A stretch of 64,000 nt of DNA from Desulfomicrobium sp. ZS1 (GTDB lineage: Bacteria > Desulfobacterota > Desulfovibrionia > Desulfovibrionales > Desulfomicrobiaceae): positions 2,630,001-2,694,000 of the forward strand of contig NZ_CP100351.1 of NCBI RefSeq assembly GCF_024204645.1. Direction: 5' to 3'. A program made the position numbers and the translations under genes. The notes below the pieces were generated by a model. That model saw only the letters and a list, made by a program, of their open reading frames with translations, made no database searches and was not told where the DNA came from. Of the stretch, positions 45,209 through 54,103 are shown piece by piece; the stretch's first letter is position 1; the number at the start of each line of letters is the position of its first letter.

Positions 45209-46448
45209 GCGGGCCGTGGTCTTCATCCGCCTGCCCGGCATGGACTACGTTGCTGCGGGGCTGCTCCGGCATGAAGACCGGGCATATTTCTTCCGCTACG
45301 GCCGCCGGTATCTTGAGCGGCCAGACGCCATTCCCCTCGATCCGGCCCGGATGCCCCTGGCCGATATGGAATTTTCCGGCAGCACCCTTTTCAGCGCCCT
45401 GCGCGACGCCGCCCCGGACCGCTGGGGCCGCAAAGTACTGGGGCTCATGGCTGGCCGCGCCCCCGGAACGCTGAGCGAATTCGAAGTGCTGACGGCGGCC
45501 CATCACCCGCAACGCATGGGCGCACTGGCCTTCGGCCCCACGCCGGACGGTCCGGCGTCCCTGGCTCCCTGGGCCACGGGCGATGCGTTTTGCATGGTGC
45601 CCGAAGACCTGGGGCGGGTGGCGGCCATCGTCGCCCGCGTCGATGAGGTCGAGGACGACGAGGAGCTCGATGCCGTGCGAAGCGGCATGCCTGAAGACGC
45701 ATTCCTGGCGGCCCTCGCCTCCAGCCTGTCCCTGGGCGGGGCTAGGCCCAAAGCCATGGTCACTCTGGACGGGGCGTCCTGGATCGCCAAATTCTCCAAA
45801 CGCGGGGACCCGTGGCGCGAACCCGTAATCGAGCACGCAACCATGACCCTGGCCGCACGCTGCGGCATCACGGTCGCATCGACACGGCTGATGGAACTAG
45901 ACGGGCATTTCGTCCTGCTGGTCGAGCGTTTCGACCGCCTAAGCGGCGGTTCGCGGCACGTCATTTCGGGCTTCACGGTGACGGGGGCCGAGGAAGACGG
46001 CGACTGGGGCAGCTATCAGAACCTCGCCGAACAGGCCCGCAGGCTCGGCGACGCGGACTGCGGCCCGGAGATATTCCGCCGCATGGCCTTCAACGCCCTG
46101 TGTTCGAACCGGGACGACCATCTGCGAAACCACGCCTTTTTCGTCTCGCGCAAAGCCATAGCCATGACCCCGGCCTACGACCTGGTGCCCTCCTCCATCC
46201 GTTTCAGACAATGGGACCTGTCCCTGCGCTGCGGACGGGAAGGCCGCGCGGCCACACGGTCCAACATCCTGAGCGACGTCCGGCCCTTCGGGCTCAGCGA
46301 AAGTGAGGCAAGGAGAATCTGGGAAGAAATGCGGGAAACGACCGCAGGCTGGCGAGAGCATTTCGCCGGGCACGGCGTGACAAAGCGGGAAATGGAGGAG
46401 CTCAGGCACCGCTTCACATTGGCGGAGGCGTCATCAAGGCCCTCATAG
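45192..46448 (+). CDS. hipA: HipA-like Ser/Thr kinase toxin
   Basis: The 418-residue protein has the HipA N-terminal domain (DYVAAGLLRHEDRAYFFRYGRRYL, ALRDAAPDRWGRKVL) and a C-terminal kinase-fold domain. The latter has GGARPKAMVTLDGASWIAKFSK (ATP-binding loop and lysine), FVLLVERFDRLSGG, the catalytic FNALCSNRDDHLRNHAFF segment near residue 305 and AYDLVPS. HipA kinases phosphorylate glutamyl-tRNA synthetase or related targets and cause dormancy. The target here is unknown. GGAGG precedes the ATG. Kinase motifs appear intact. Confidence 0.92.
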   Translation: MTSTSERAVVFIRLPGMDYVAAGLLRHEDRAYFFRYGRRYLERPDAIPLDPARMPLADMEFSGSTLFSALRDAAPDRWGRKVLGLMAGRAPGTLSEFEVLTAAHHPQRMGALAFGPTPDGPASLAPWATGDAFCMVPEDLGRVAAIVARVDEVEDDEELDAVRSGMPEDAFLAALASSLSLGGARPKAMVTLDGASWIAKFSKRGDPWREPVIEHATMTLAARCGITVASTRLMELDGHFVLLVERFDRLSGGSRHVISGFTVTGAEEDGDWGSYQNLAEQARRLGDADCGPEIFRRMAFNALCSNRDDHLRNHAFFVSRKAIAMTPAYDLVPSSIRFRQWDLSLRCGREGRAATRSNILSDVRPFGLSESEARRIWEEMRETTAGWREHFAGHGVTKREMEELRHRFTLAEASSRPS

Positions 46449-47256
46449 CCCGAAATCCTTTGCTTCCATGCCAGCGTACCAAGCACGCCCTGTCGAAATC
46501 TCATTATGCGCCATGCTCGTAATGGGCAGAATAACAACTGCCGATTCACGAAAAGAGCGATACGTCCGTTATTGTCGACCGATTTTTCCGAAAAATTCAA
46601 GTTTCAAGATGCGACCCCAGATTGCGTGAGAAATGTTTTGCATAAATTTGGAGGCGGTGGAGAACCAGCATTGGGGTTGGAATAACCACCAGATCTGATT
46701 GGTAGCCATCGCTTCCAGCTTTTCGGATGACTTTGTTTCGCCGACCATGACATGAGCCAACAACGGGTTGGTTCACAACCACGAGATCTGTAACAACACT
46801 TTGGATATGGCGTGGGATCGAAGATTATCTGGCCGTCGCAAGACGGTGGGGCTGCTTCGGCAGCCTAGATCCTGATGGCTGACTGGTGCGGCGAAATACG
46901 CCGACATCGCAAAAATGATATTTAGACAAAGGCAGAAAGCAAATAAATTCGGGGTATTATCAAGTAGTTTTGTCCGAGGCGAGAAAACCTGATTTTCTGG
47001 CCCGAGGGAGTAATTTCTCTTGACCTCGGTCCTTTTGATGGCTGACCCCAGATTCCATGTGAGTAATCAGCTTTTTTGACCAAAAATCTTCGAAACTCCT
47101 GTCTAACGACCGAGCTGATTCGCAGATTCCGCGGCGCACATCCCGCGTCGGGGCGGGTTGCCCTCTCTGTCGAAGGGGACGGCATCGGTTGGCAAGCAAG
47201 CGGGCCGTCACTCGCGCCCCGGTCGGGCGCAAAGCCGCGTGCGCTCCACGCCAATA
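46449..47256. other. 800 bp gap without a recognisable gene
   Basis: It holds the right-hand dispersed repeat (46591-46618) and a second short match to its GACCCCAGATT tail near 47042-47054. Frames on either strand are short, have no ribosome-binding sites and match nothing I know. It looks like eroded mobile or duplicated DNA. Confidence 0.5.
46591..46618 (+). repeat. Dispersed repeat AAATTCAAGTTTCAAGAT..GACCCC, copy 3
   Basis: Same orientation as copies 1 and 2. It lies 142 nt after the intact hipA stop, and with copy 2 it brackets the hipBA cassette. Confidence 0.78.
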
Positions 47257-47295
47257 AACAAAGGGAAGACCGGCGAGCCCGGTCTTCCCTTTGTT
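47257..47295 (-). terminator. Strong hairpin terminator after the FIST-like gene
   Basis: A 17 bp stem (AACAAAGGGAAGACCGG and its complement) with a 5 nt loop lies 20 nt past the stop of the gene at 47316, with T-rich arms on the minus strand. Confidence 0.75.
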
Positions 47296-47315
47296 ACGGC
47301 AGGAGGAAAAACGTC

Positions 47316-48311
47316 TTACAGATCATGAACTTGCAGATAGACGAGGGTCTGGTTCAGCAACTGATAGGCCACCTCGCCGAAGGTGATCGGACCGACAAAG
47401 GGTTCCGTCTTGTGGCCTTCAAGACCTGAATACAGGTAGTTGAGGATACAGTTGCAGGAAAAGACGATGTTGTCCCCTCCCACCTCGTTCTTCTTCAACT
47501 GGACGGCAAACAACGTGGCGTAGTCGCTGATGGGCTTGGCGTGCTTGTAGCGAATTCCGGCAAAGACGGGGGCGTAGAATTTCACGTCTGCGCCCGGTTC
47601 CACGCTCTGGAAACTGATATTGACCAAGGCGCCATAGTAGTCCGCAACGAGGGGCAGCTTGGTGTCGAGCTTGTTCCGCGTTATGTAATCGGCGAAGTTC
47701 TCCTTCACGCCGTTGACCATGACGTCGGTGCAGGAGAAACCATCGGACGCGAAGGTCAGGGTATCGCCGCCGCCCTGCTCGAATATGTTCACGATCCCGA
47801 CATCCACGGTTTTGCCTTCCGGCACGCGCACGTGCATGACCACGGCTTCCCGTTCGTGGGCAGTGCCGCTCACGCCGTCAAACACTTTCGGGGAACTCTT
47901 CCCCAGATTGTCCAGGTGCACGCCGGAGATCCAACCGATCAACGGCTGGCAGCCGAAATCCTTGTAGTTTGGCCCATTGAGCGCAAAGCTCGAATGGACG
48001 GGACTCATGGCCGGAATGATGATGAAGCTGAAACCTTCGTGTCCGGAGTCCGTATAAACCTTCCCTAACGTATTGTCGTCATAAACCTTGACGTCTATGG
48101 AAGCGACAACATCGCTGATATCGGTGACGAAAATCTTGTCCTGCGAGACCATGCCGCCCTTGTCGGGCGTGATGAAATAAGGAATCGTTCCACCGATCCA
48201 CTTTCCTTTGGGCAATTTGCGGAGAAGATCTTCCTCGCCTGCGAGCAAAAGAGTTTTTCCTTTCTGGATCAATTGTTCAACATCAGCCGGTGTCATGATA
48301 TGCTGCAGCAT
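47316..48311 (-). CDS. Conserved protein with a FIST-like C-terminal half
   Basis: The 331-residue cytoplasmic protein has no signal peptide. Its C-terminal segment FSCNCILNYLYSGLEGHKTEPFVGPITFGEVAYQLLNQTLVYLQV matches the pattern of the FIST_C sensory fold (cysteine-containing strand, GxxxxGEI-type loop, LNQT ending). The N-terminal half (LLLAGEEDLLRKLPKGKWIGGTIPYFI, SPVHSSFALNGPNY) resembles the FIST_N nucleotide/ligand-binding region. FIST domains bind small ligands in signal transduction. This reading is by eye and tentative. A 77-residue gene lies 8 nt upstream on the same strand. Confidence 0.65.
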   Translation of the reverse strand: MLQHIMTPADVEQLIQKGKTLLLAGEEDLLRKLPKGKWIGGTIPYFITPDKGGMVSQDKIFVTDISDVVASIDVKVYDDNTLGKVYTDSGHEGFSFIIIPAMSPVHSSFALNGPNYKDFGCQPLIGWISGVHLDNLGKSSPKVFDGVSGTAHEREAVVMHVRVPEGKTVDVGIVNIFEQGGGDTLTFASDGFSCTDVMVNGVKENFADYITRNKLDTKLPLVADYYGALVNISFQSVEPGADVKFYAPVFAGIRYKHAKPISDYATLFAVQLKKNEVGGDNIVFSCNCILNYLYSGLEGHKTEPFVGPITFGEVAYQLLNQTLVYLQVHDL

Positions 48312-48319
48312 GGTGCCTC

Positions 48320-48553
48320 CTAACCGAAAATGGTTTTCAAATCATCTTTGACAGCAGGATTACTTTCGTTCTTTTCGTAAATTGAATGCAAATGATCAAT
48401 GGCGCTTTGAATATTAGCGGGCGATGGATCAGCACTCAAGCTGCGAATGACACGTCCAAGCATAATTTTGACAGCGAGAAATTTCAAATCGAATGTCTTT
48501 TTTCCCGTTACGACCTCAACCCATCGCTGGTGATTCTTTGCCGGAATGCTCAT
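48320..48553 (-). CDS. Small helical protein of unknown function (77 residues)
   Basis: The protein begins MSIPAKNHQRWVEVVTGKKTFDLKFLAVKIMLGR and is predicted to be mostly helical. The GGAGG Shine-Dalgarno 7 nt before the ATG fixes this start; the open frame continues upstream but lacks a signal. It is 8 nt upstream of the FIST-like gene, so the two form an operon. W-V-E-V-V-T-G-K suggests a small partner or adaptor. I do not recognise a family. Confidence 0.7.
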   Translation of the reverse strand: MSIPAKNHQRWVEVVTGKKTFDLKFLAVKIMLGRVIRSLSADPSPANIQSAIDHLHSIYEKNESNPAVKDDLKTIFG

Positions 48554-49234
48554 TGTGAAACCTCCGTGATAATTTTTACGACTGGAACATATCACTACAT
48601 AAAAAAACACATCATATCGAAAAATAAATCCTTTCGATGAATTGAAAGAATATCCACGAGACATTACACTGTCGCACGAACACCTAATTTCAGAACACAA
48701 TCCAGTCCTGTTGCGTTGCAAGGACAAATCCCACAAAGCACCTTTCATGCCAGCGCGCAGGGCAGCGTTTTTTTTCGGAGCTAATTGTCTGACATAATTT
48801 GTAATACACGCCAATCATTCTCCTTGATGCTCGCCCACGATGCTGATCATAGAAATATAATAATCCAAAAGAGTTAAGACAGCGAAGCCCTACATCCCCG
48901 AGACATATCGCATCAATTCGATACACCGAAAAGTGTCGAAACGACACACCGTCCGACACTTTACCCCCTACCCCCTTTGGCGCCACCGATCGGAAATCAG
49001 ATTTGCGTCGCCCGATCCGCGATCATCAAAAATCCGGGCGCCCGAAAGACATCCTCGCCGCGCCGCACAAACAATCCGACCAAGCCTTCGCCCCCCCCCG
49101 ATGCGAGCCCGCATTTCCCGAAATGACACAACCTGTTCCCATCACCCGCTTGCAGAATTCTGCGACCATCTGATAGGGTCATACCCTGACTGACACCAAA
49201 CGCTGCCGATTTCCCATCGCCGCAAGGACACAAC
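48554..49234. other. 680 bp intergenic region
   Basis: There is no gene. It contains AT-rich DNA upstream of the small protein gene (probable promoter near 48590-48660) and the imperfect palindrome GTGTCGAAACGACAC (48933-48947). Confidence 0.5.
48933..48953 (+). promoter_or_regulatory. Palindromic element GTGTCGAAACGACAC, copy A
   Basis: A 21-nt stretch that differs at only 3 positions from one at 53688-53708. The core is an inverted repeat GTGTC/GACAC. Both lie in intergenic DNA in the signalling-rich half. It could be a regulator site; nothing else identifies it. Confidence 0.35.
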
Positions 49235-49696
49235 ATGCCCGCATCCTGGCATAAACAGGAACATGTCGCGATTGTTCAATTGGAACAAGCTATTCGGCTT
49301 TTCCTTGACGAACGGGATTACTACTCCGCCGCAACGCTGGCAGGGTCGAGCGAAGAAATATCAGGCAGGATTGCGCTGCACGCAGGAAAATTGCCAATTC
49401 GCGAAGAGAGGATGCGTGATTTGATATTGAATTTTTCCAGAAAGCAAATCTGTTCCATACTGGAACTCAAAAAGCTCGATAGCGAGGAAATCGCGCTGGA
49501 ATGGATATTGTACAAATATACTGACTGGCTCAAACACTACAGGGAAGAGAACAGCGAGATATACATAAACACGAAAGTCGCAGCATACGAACTGATCACA
49601 AGGGCGCTCTCAAATATGTCTAATTGCGGAAAAACAGTCCGACATGCCGACAGATTCAGAGAATACGCAATGCATGCGGCCACCCTCGACGAATAG
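49235..49696 (+). CDS. Hypothetical protein, 153 residues
   Basis: The soluble, helical protein begins MPASWHKQEHVAIVQLEQAIRLFLDERDYYSAATLAGSSEEI, has SILELKKLDSEEIALEWILYKYTDWLKHYREEN in the middle and ends YAMHAATLDE. It resembles uncharacterised HEPN-like or tetratricopeptide-like small proteins found in scattered Proteobacteria, but I cannot name a family. AAGGAC precedes the ATG. Nothing in the neighbourhood suggests a role. Confidence 0.65.
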   Translation: MPASWHKQEHVAIVQLEQAIRLFLDERDYYSAATLAGSSEEISGRIALHAGKLPIREERMRDLILNFSRKQICSILELKKLDSEEIALEWILYKYTDWLKHYREENSEIYINTKVAAYELITRALSNMSNCGKTVRHADRFREYAMHAATLDE

Positions 49697-49858
49697 CCCA
49701 TTCAGACTCTCCCGGCACCCAGCCCGGCCCAGCCGTGCAAAGGACGTGGCGCACAATGACACAGCCGCGAAAAAAGGCTATCCGGTTAGAGCGTCCAAGC
49801 TGTCATCGGATGCCAACTGACGTCGTTGAACGTTGATCCGAGCCACCACACGTGACCC

Positions 49859-49983
49859 GTCATCGCGAGCGCAGCGCGGCCTGGTCGGGCAACGCGCGAG
49901 ATCCATCTTCGACATACGCTGAAATACGACCGGAAAAGATCGTGAAAAACTGGATTGCCGCGTCGAAGACTCCTCGCAATGAC
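49859..49983. repeat. MITE-like repeat with GTCATYGCGAG termini
   Basis: The left end reads GTCATCGCGAGCGCAGCG, and the right end on the other strand reads GTCATTGCGAGGAGTCTTCG, giving short terminal inverted repeats around 125 bp. The right-hand wording (GCGTCGAAGACTCCTCGCAATGAC type) belongs to a repeat family I know from many bacterial genomes. It lies between two genes with no coding content. Confidence 0.65.
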
Positions 49984-50092
49984 TGCCTTCCACATTGATT
50001 CATCCTGCTTGAACGCGTCCGGAGTTGACCTGTCGCGGCTCACAAGTTCATGGACGCTCAACCCGGATGATCACGAAAAAATCCCAAAAACT

Positions 50093-52987
50093 TCAGAACC
50101 TCCCGTCCTTTCCCGCCGGGGAAGCCCGTGGGATCTCGATATGAAAACAGGCGCCATGATCCGGCGCAGACCTGACTTGAATGCTGCCGCCATGGGTCTG
50201 GGTGACGATGAAGTACGAGACCGACAGGCCAAGTCCGGTGCCCTGTCCCGGGGGCTTGGTCGTGAAGAACGGCTCGAAGATTCTCCGGGCCGTCTCCGGA
50301 GGAATGCCAGGCCCATTGTCCTCCACCTCGATCACCACGTTCTCCCCCTGCCATCTTGTCCGCACGGTGATGGCCGGATCGGCCACTGACCCGCCGGCCA
50401 GGGCCTGCGCGGCGTTGCGCAGCAGATTGAGAATGACCTGCTCTATCTCCGTCTCGGAGCACCGGATGCCCGGCATCCGTTCCTCGAAATCTCGGACAAT
50501 CTGGATGCGCTTGAAATCGAAACTCTTGCGCAGATCGTAGTCGCTTCCGGCCAGCACGATGGCCCGGTCGATGATGTCGTTCACGAAACAGAACTTATGT
50601 TCGGAATCGCTGCGTCGGCTGAAATCCAGCATATGCCGGATGATGTCGGCGGCCCTTTTCGCGGCTTCGCGGATATCCCGGATATACCCCAGGATGTTGC
50701 GGTCGCGCATGTACCGATCCAGCAACCTCAAATCGAGCCCAATACCTTCGGCCACGGCCATGTTCCGCGGAAAGTCCGGCAGGGTCCGCTGCTCCAGCAG
50801 CTGGGCCGACTGCATGATGATGCCTAAGGGATTGTTGATCTCGTGGGCAATGCCCGCGGCGATACCACCCACGGACACCATCTTCTCCGTCTGGATCATC
50901 ATTTCCTGCATTTTCTTCAATTCGGTGACGTTTCGAAAAACGGACATGACAACGCGCTGCTCACCGATCTGCAGGACATGCGACGACAGCGCGCAGACGA
51001 GCGCATGCCCGTCCCGCGCCCGGACCATGAGCTCCTGGTTTGCCAAGTGACCGTCACGCCTGAGCATACCATAAAGACGGTCCCACAACACCGGATCGAC
51101 ATAGAAGTTGAGACTGTCGGTGGTTCTGCCGATGACTTCGTCGCGGGCGTAACCCGTCATGGCCACGAAGGTGTCGTTGACGTCTGCGACGATCCCGGTC
51201 TCGATGTCGGCCAGCAGGATGGCGTCCGGGGAATTTCGGAAAAGGTGGGCAAACTTCTTCTCGGATTGGAGCAGCAACTCTTCGGACTTCTTCCGTTCGG
51301 TGATGTCCATGCCCATGCCGACGAGATATGCGCGACCGTCGATGGTGTGGCGCGCCACGGTGAAGAGACAGGGGATTCTGCGCCCCTCTTTCGTGACCAG
51401 GAGCGCCTCCGCCTCGGAGCGCCCCTGGAGCATGGCCTGCCGAAAGCTGGCCAGGATGGTCGACGTGTCGGGCTCCCTGCCCCCGAACCAGGCCGCGGTA
51501 TCGCTTCCGAGGAGTTCTTCGGGCGAATACCCCGTCATGGTTTCGTAGTTCCTGTTCCAGCGAACCATGCGCTCCTGGCTGTCGTAAATGTAGAGAAGGC
51601 CGGGCACGCTCTCCATGACGGCGTCGGTGAACATGCGCTCCCGCTCGGCCTCCCGCTCGGCCTCCTTGCGCCGGCCGATGTCCCTGAGGATGCCCTCAAG
51701 GCCGAGCATGAAACCGGATTCGTCGCTGTAGATGTTGCTGGTGGCCTCCACGACCACCTCGCCGCCGTCCCTGCGCAGGAGGGTAGCCTCCAAATCCCGG
51801 ACCACGCCCTGTTCGGACAGAATCTCGACATACTTCTGAAACGCCTCCGGAGACTTCCACAGTTTCTCCATCGGCGCCCCGAGGAGTTCATCCACTGTCT
51901 CGTAACCCAGGAGGTCCGCGCCAGACGGACTGAGCATGATCAAGGCTCCGCCTGCGTCGGTGCGGTAAAAGGTGTCCTGGATGTTCTCGATGACCGACCG
52001 GTAGCGGGCCTCGCTCTCCCGCAGGGCCAGTTCGGCCTTCCTGCGCTCGGAGATGTCGATGCCGATGCCCGTGAAGTAGTTCTTACCGTCGAATTCCAGC
52101 CGGACGGCGGTGAAGAAGAACGGAATCCTCTCCCCTGACTTCGTCCGCAGCATCGCCTCCTCATACCCACTCCCCTCGTCGTACACTCGGGCGATGGCGG
52201 CGCGGATCTTCCCGATGGTTTCCGGATCGTCCTTGTACCAGTCGTACAGGTGCATCCCGGCCAGTTCCTCGTCGCCATACCCCGTCACGGTCGAATGCTG
52301 CCTGTTCCAACGCACCAGGCGACCGTCCTCGTCGTAGAGGTACAGCAGGCCGGGCACGCTATCCATGACCGCGTCGCTGAACCGCCGCTCTCTGACAATG
52401 GCCGCCTCGGCGCACACGCGTTCCTCCACGTCGCGAACGCAGGCGACGACATAGGGTTTCCCGCCGACGTGGACGAACCGCAGGGAAACCTCCACCCGAA
52501 AGATTTCACCGCTCTTGGAGCGGACCCGCCATTGCGCGGCGCCCCGCCCGCCCCCACGACCACTGTCCAGAAAACTCGCAATGTCTGTCGCACAGGAGGC
52601 CTTGTCTTCACACAGGTCGGCGAGAGACATGTCGATCAGTTCCTCGCGCGTGTGGCCGAACATGCGCACGGCGCGTTCGTTGGCATTGACGAACGCGCCG
52701 TCGGGCCAGTCGTGGATGAAGACGGCATCGCTGATGGAATCGAAAATCGCCCGGAAGCGTTCCTCGCTTTCCCGCAGCCGACGTTCCGCGTCCGCGCCTT
52801 CGCCCATGCAGAGGCGCCGTGCCCGGCAGGCCTGGCGGAAGACATGCCCGGCGATCAGCGCCATGGAGTCGGCCACCTCGCCGAAGCGCGCCCTGCTCAT
52901 CCGCGGCACCTGCTCCAAGGCGGCGGCAACGGCCTCGGGGTCGGCCCCGATTTTTCCGGCAAGGACGAGCACCTGACCCCTGTCCAT
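50093..52987 (-). CDS. Multi-PAS sensor histidine kinase (3' part of a gene split by an amber codon)
   Basis: The 964-residue frame starts inside the end of a PocR domain and then has about five PAS domains (for example [106 protein letters not shown]). Then come the H-box [22 protein letters not shown] and the HATPase boxes [22 protein letters not shown] and [13 protein letters not shown]. There are no membrane segments, so it is a cytoplasmic kinase. The frame is continuous with the PocR piece upstream except for one TAG. If not read through, translation of this part would need its own start; the ATG at 52987 has no clear Shine-Dalgarno. Confidence 0.85.
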   Translation of the reverse strand: MDRGQVLVLAGKIGADPEAVAAALEQVPRMSRARFGEVADSMALIAGHVFRQACRARRLCMGEGADAERRLRESEERFRAIFDSISDAVFIHDWPDGAFVNANERAVRMFGHTREELIDMSLADLCEDKASCATDIASFLDSGRGGGRGAAQWRVRSKSGEIFRVEVSLRFVHVGGKPYVVACVRDVEERVCAEAAIVRERRFSDAVMDSVPGLLYLYDEDGRLVRWNRQHSTVTGYGDEELAGMHLYDWYKDDPETIGKIRAAIARVYDEGSGYEEAMLRTKSGERIPFFFTAVRLEFDGKNYFTGIGIDISERRKAELALRESEARYRSVIENIQDTFYRTDAGGALIMLSPSGADLLGYETVDELLGAPMEKLWKSPEAFQKYVEILSEQGVVRDLEATLLRRDGGEVVVEATSNIYSDESGFMLGLEGILRDIGRRKEAEREAERERMFTDAVMESVPGLLYIYDSQERMVRWNRNYETMTGYSPEELLGSDTAAWFGGREPDTSTILASFRQAMLQGRSEAEALLVTKEGRRIPCLFTVARHTIDGRAYLVGMGMDITERKKSEELLLQSEKKFAHLFRNSPDAILLADIETGIVADVNDTFVAMTGYARDEVIGRTTDSLNFYVDPVLWDRLYGMLRRDGHLANQELMVRARDGHALVCALSSHVLQIGEQRVVMSVFRNVTELKKMQEMMIQTEKMVSVGGIAAGIAHEINNPLGIIMQSAQLLEQRTLPDFPRNMAVAEGIGLDLRLLDRYMRDRNILGYIRDIREAAKRAADIIRHMLDFSRRSDSEHKFCFVNDIIDRAIVLAGSDYDLRKSFDFKRIQIVRDFEERMPGIRCSETEIEQVILNLLRNAAQALAGGSVADPAITVRTRWQGENVVIEVEDNGPGIPPETARRIFEPFFTTKPPGQGTGLGLSVSYFIVTQTHGGSIQVRSAPDHGACFHIEIPRASPAGKDGRF

Positions 52988-53002
52988 GTCCTCGTCGCGG
53001 AC

Positions 53003-53005
53003 CTA
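53003..53005 (-). other. In-frame amber codon splitting PocR-PAS kinase
   Basis: On the minus strand the reading is GTC ATC GGC TAG GTC CGC. Removing the TAG joins the frames to one of about 1,084 residues. A single C-to-T change of CAG would create it. Confidence 0.8.
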
Positions 53006-53347
53006 GCCGATGACCCAGTTCGCGACATGGCACTCGCCGACGCTGATGGGCATCCCCGCATACATGAGGCCGGTCAGCGGACAGGCATGCACGGCGAGGC
53101 CGGCCGCAGCGGAAGGCCGGAGGGCGATGGCCGGAAAAACGCGGCCCGCCTCGACGGTGTCCCTGCCGTGGACGAGCGTCGTGAACGGTTCGCTCAAATT
53201 GCCTGGTCTGGTCAAAGGAGTACCGTCAGGGGCCGAGATGACGGAGGCCACATTCGACGCGAGGGCAAAGGCGTCCTGCACACGCTGAATTTCCTCCGCC
53301 TGGAAGAGGTCGAAGAGCGAGAGTTTCTGAGAGAGGCTAGACGTCAT
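53003..53347 (-). CDS. PocR sensory domain, 5' part of the split kinase gene
   Basis: The 114-residue frame MTSSLSQKLSLFDLFQAEEIQRVQDAFALASNVASVISAPDGTPLT has the PocR domain start. It continues to VHACPLTGLMYAGMPISVGECHVANWVIG, where a TAG stops it. PocR domains bind small ligands (1,2-propanediol in the namesake), and cysteines near the end bind metal or ligand in some. The next in-frame residues after the TAG are VRDED and then the PAS kinase, the expected PocR continuation, with glutamine the likely original residue (GQVR). GAGGAA precedes the ATG. Confidence 0.8.
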   Translation of the reverse strand: MTSSLSQKLSLFDLFQAEEIQRVQDAFALASNVASVISAPDGTPLTRPGNLSEPFTTLVHGRDTVEAGRVFPAIALRPSAAAGLAVHACPLTGLMYAGMPISVGECHVANWVIG

Positions 53348-54103
53348 AATTCCTCGCCGGGGCGGATTGCCGATCGTGAGCGCATGGGTCGATATGATTC
53401 CCTAGCAAACTTTTCCGAAGTTCGTCGACCCTGGAGACCTGACGGCTAAAATCGAACTGCGCAATGTTCGAGATGATGTCGACATGGCCGGCCCGCGGAT
53501 GAAAAGAATCCAGAGAATCATCACCAGCCCCCGCCTTCAGCAAACACCATGCCCGTAAACAACGAAATTCATGCGACATCGTCATGCCGGACAGATGATG
53601 CGACGCATATGGCTGTATGTCACGGCCGATGTCGAAGTATCCCCATCGTCTTGAAAGGGCGGCCGATGGGTCAGCACGACACAGCGCGTGTCAAATCGAC
53701 ACACCATCATCTTTCGTTCCCACTTAAACTCATCCAATTTATCAATATAATTCTAAGTGGTTGGATACTCACGCCCCAAACCGGACTTGAATCGAGAAAC
53801 ATTTGTACTACATATAATGTCAGACAATTAGCGATTAAAACCACACTTTATTCATAAATGGCACGAATCATGCTTGACACGCCATGACCACATCACAAAA
53901 CACCTACAACACACCTATATAACAGAACAATGTATTTCATTTGCGGACACATGTCGGATACAAAAATAATGAAACAAGTTGCATCATATTCGTTTCTCAA
54001 AAGACTAAAGATGTAGTACGCGTCATCCAGGCAAAACTCCCTAAAAGGGAGTAACCCAACCCATTGCATAATTTTGCATCGCTTCCATCCAACGGAGAAA
54101 AAT
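53348..54103. other. 755 bp intergenic region upstream of two divergent sensor genes
   Basis: There is no gene. It contains copy B of the GTGTC/GACAC element and AT-rich DNA (53730-54000) that probably holds the chemoreceptor promoter. Confidence 0.5.
53688..53708 (+). promoter_or_regulatory. Palindromic element GTGTCAAATCGACAC, copy B
   Basis: Matches copy A (48933-48953) at 18 of 21 positions. It lies between the divergent PocR kinase and the dCache chemoreceptor. Confidence 0.35.

Noticed and set aside
53003-53005. TAG as pyrrolysine
   Set aside because: There is no PYLIS-like context or pyl gene in the window, and the residue position fits glutamine, so mutation is more likely.
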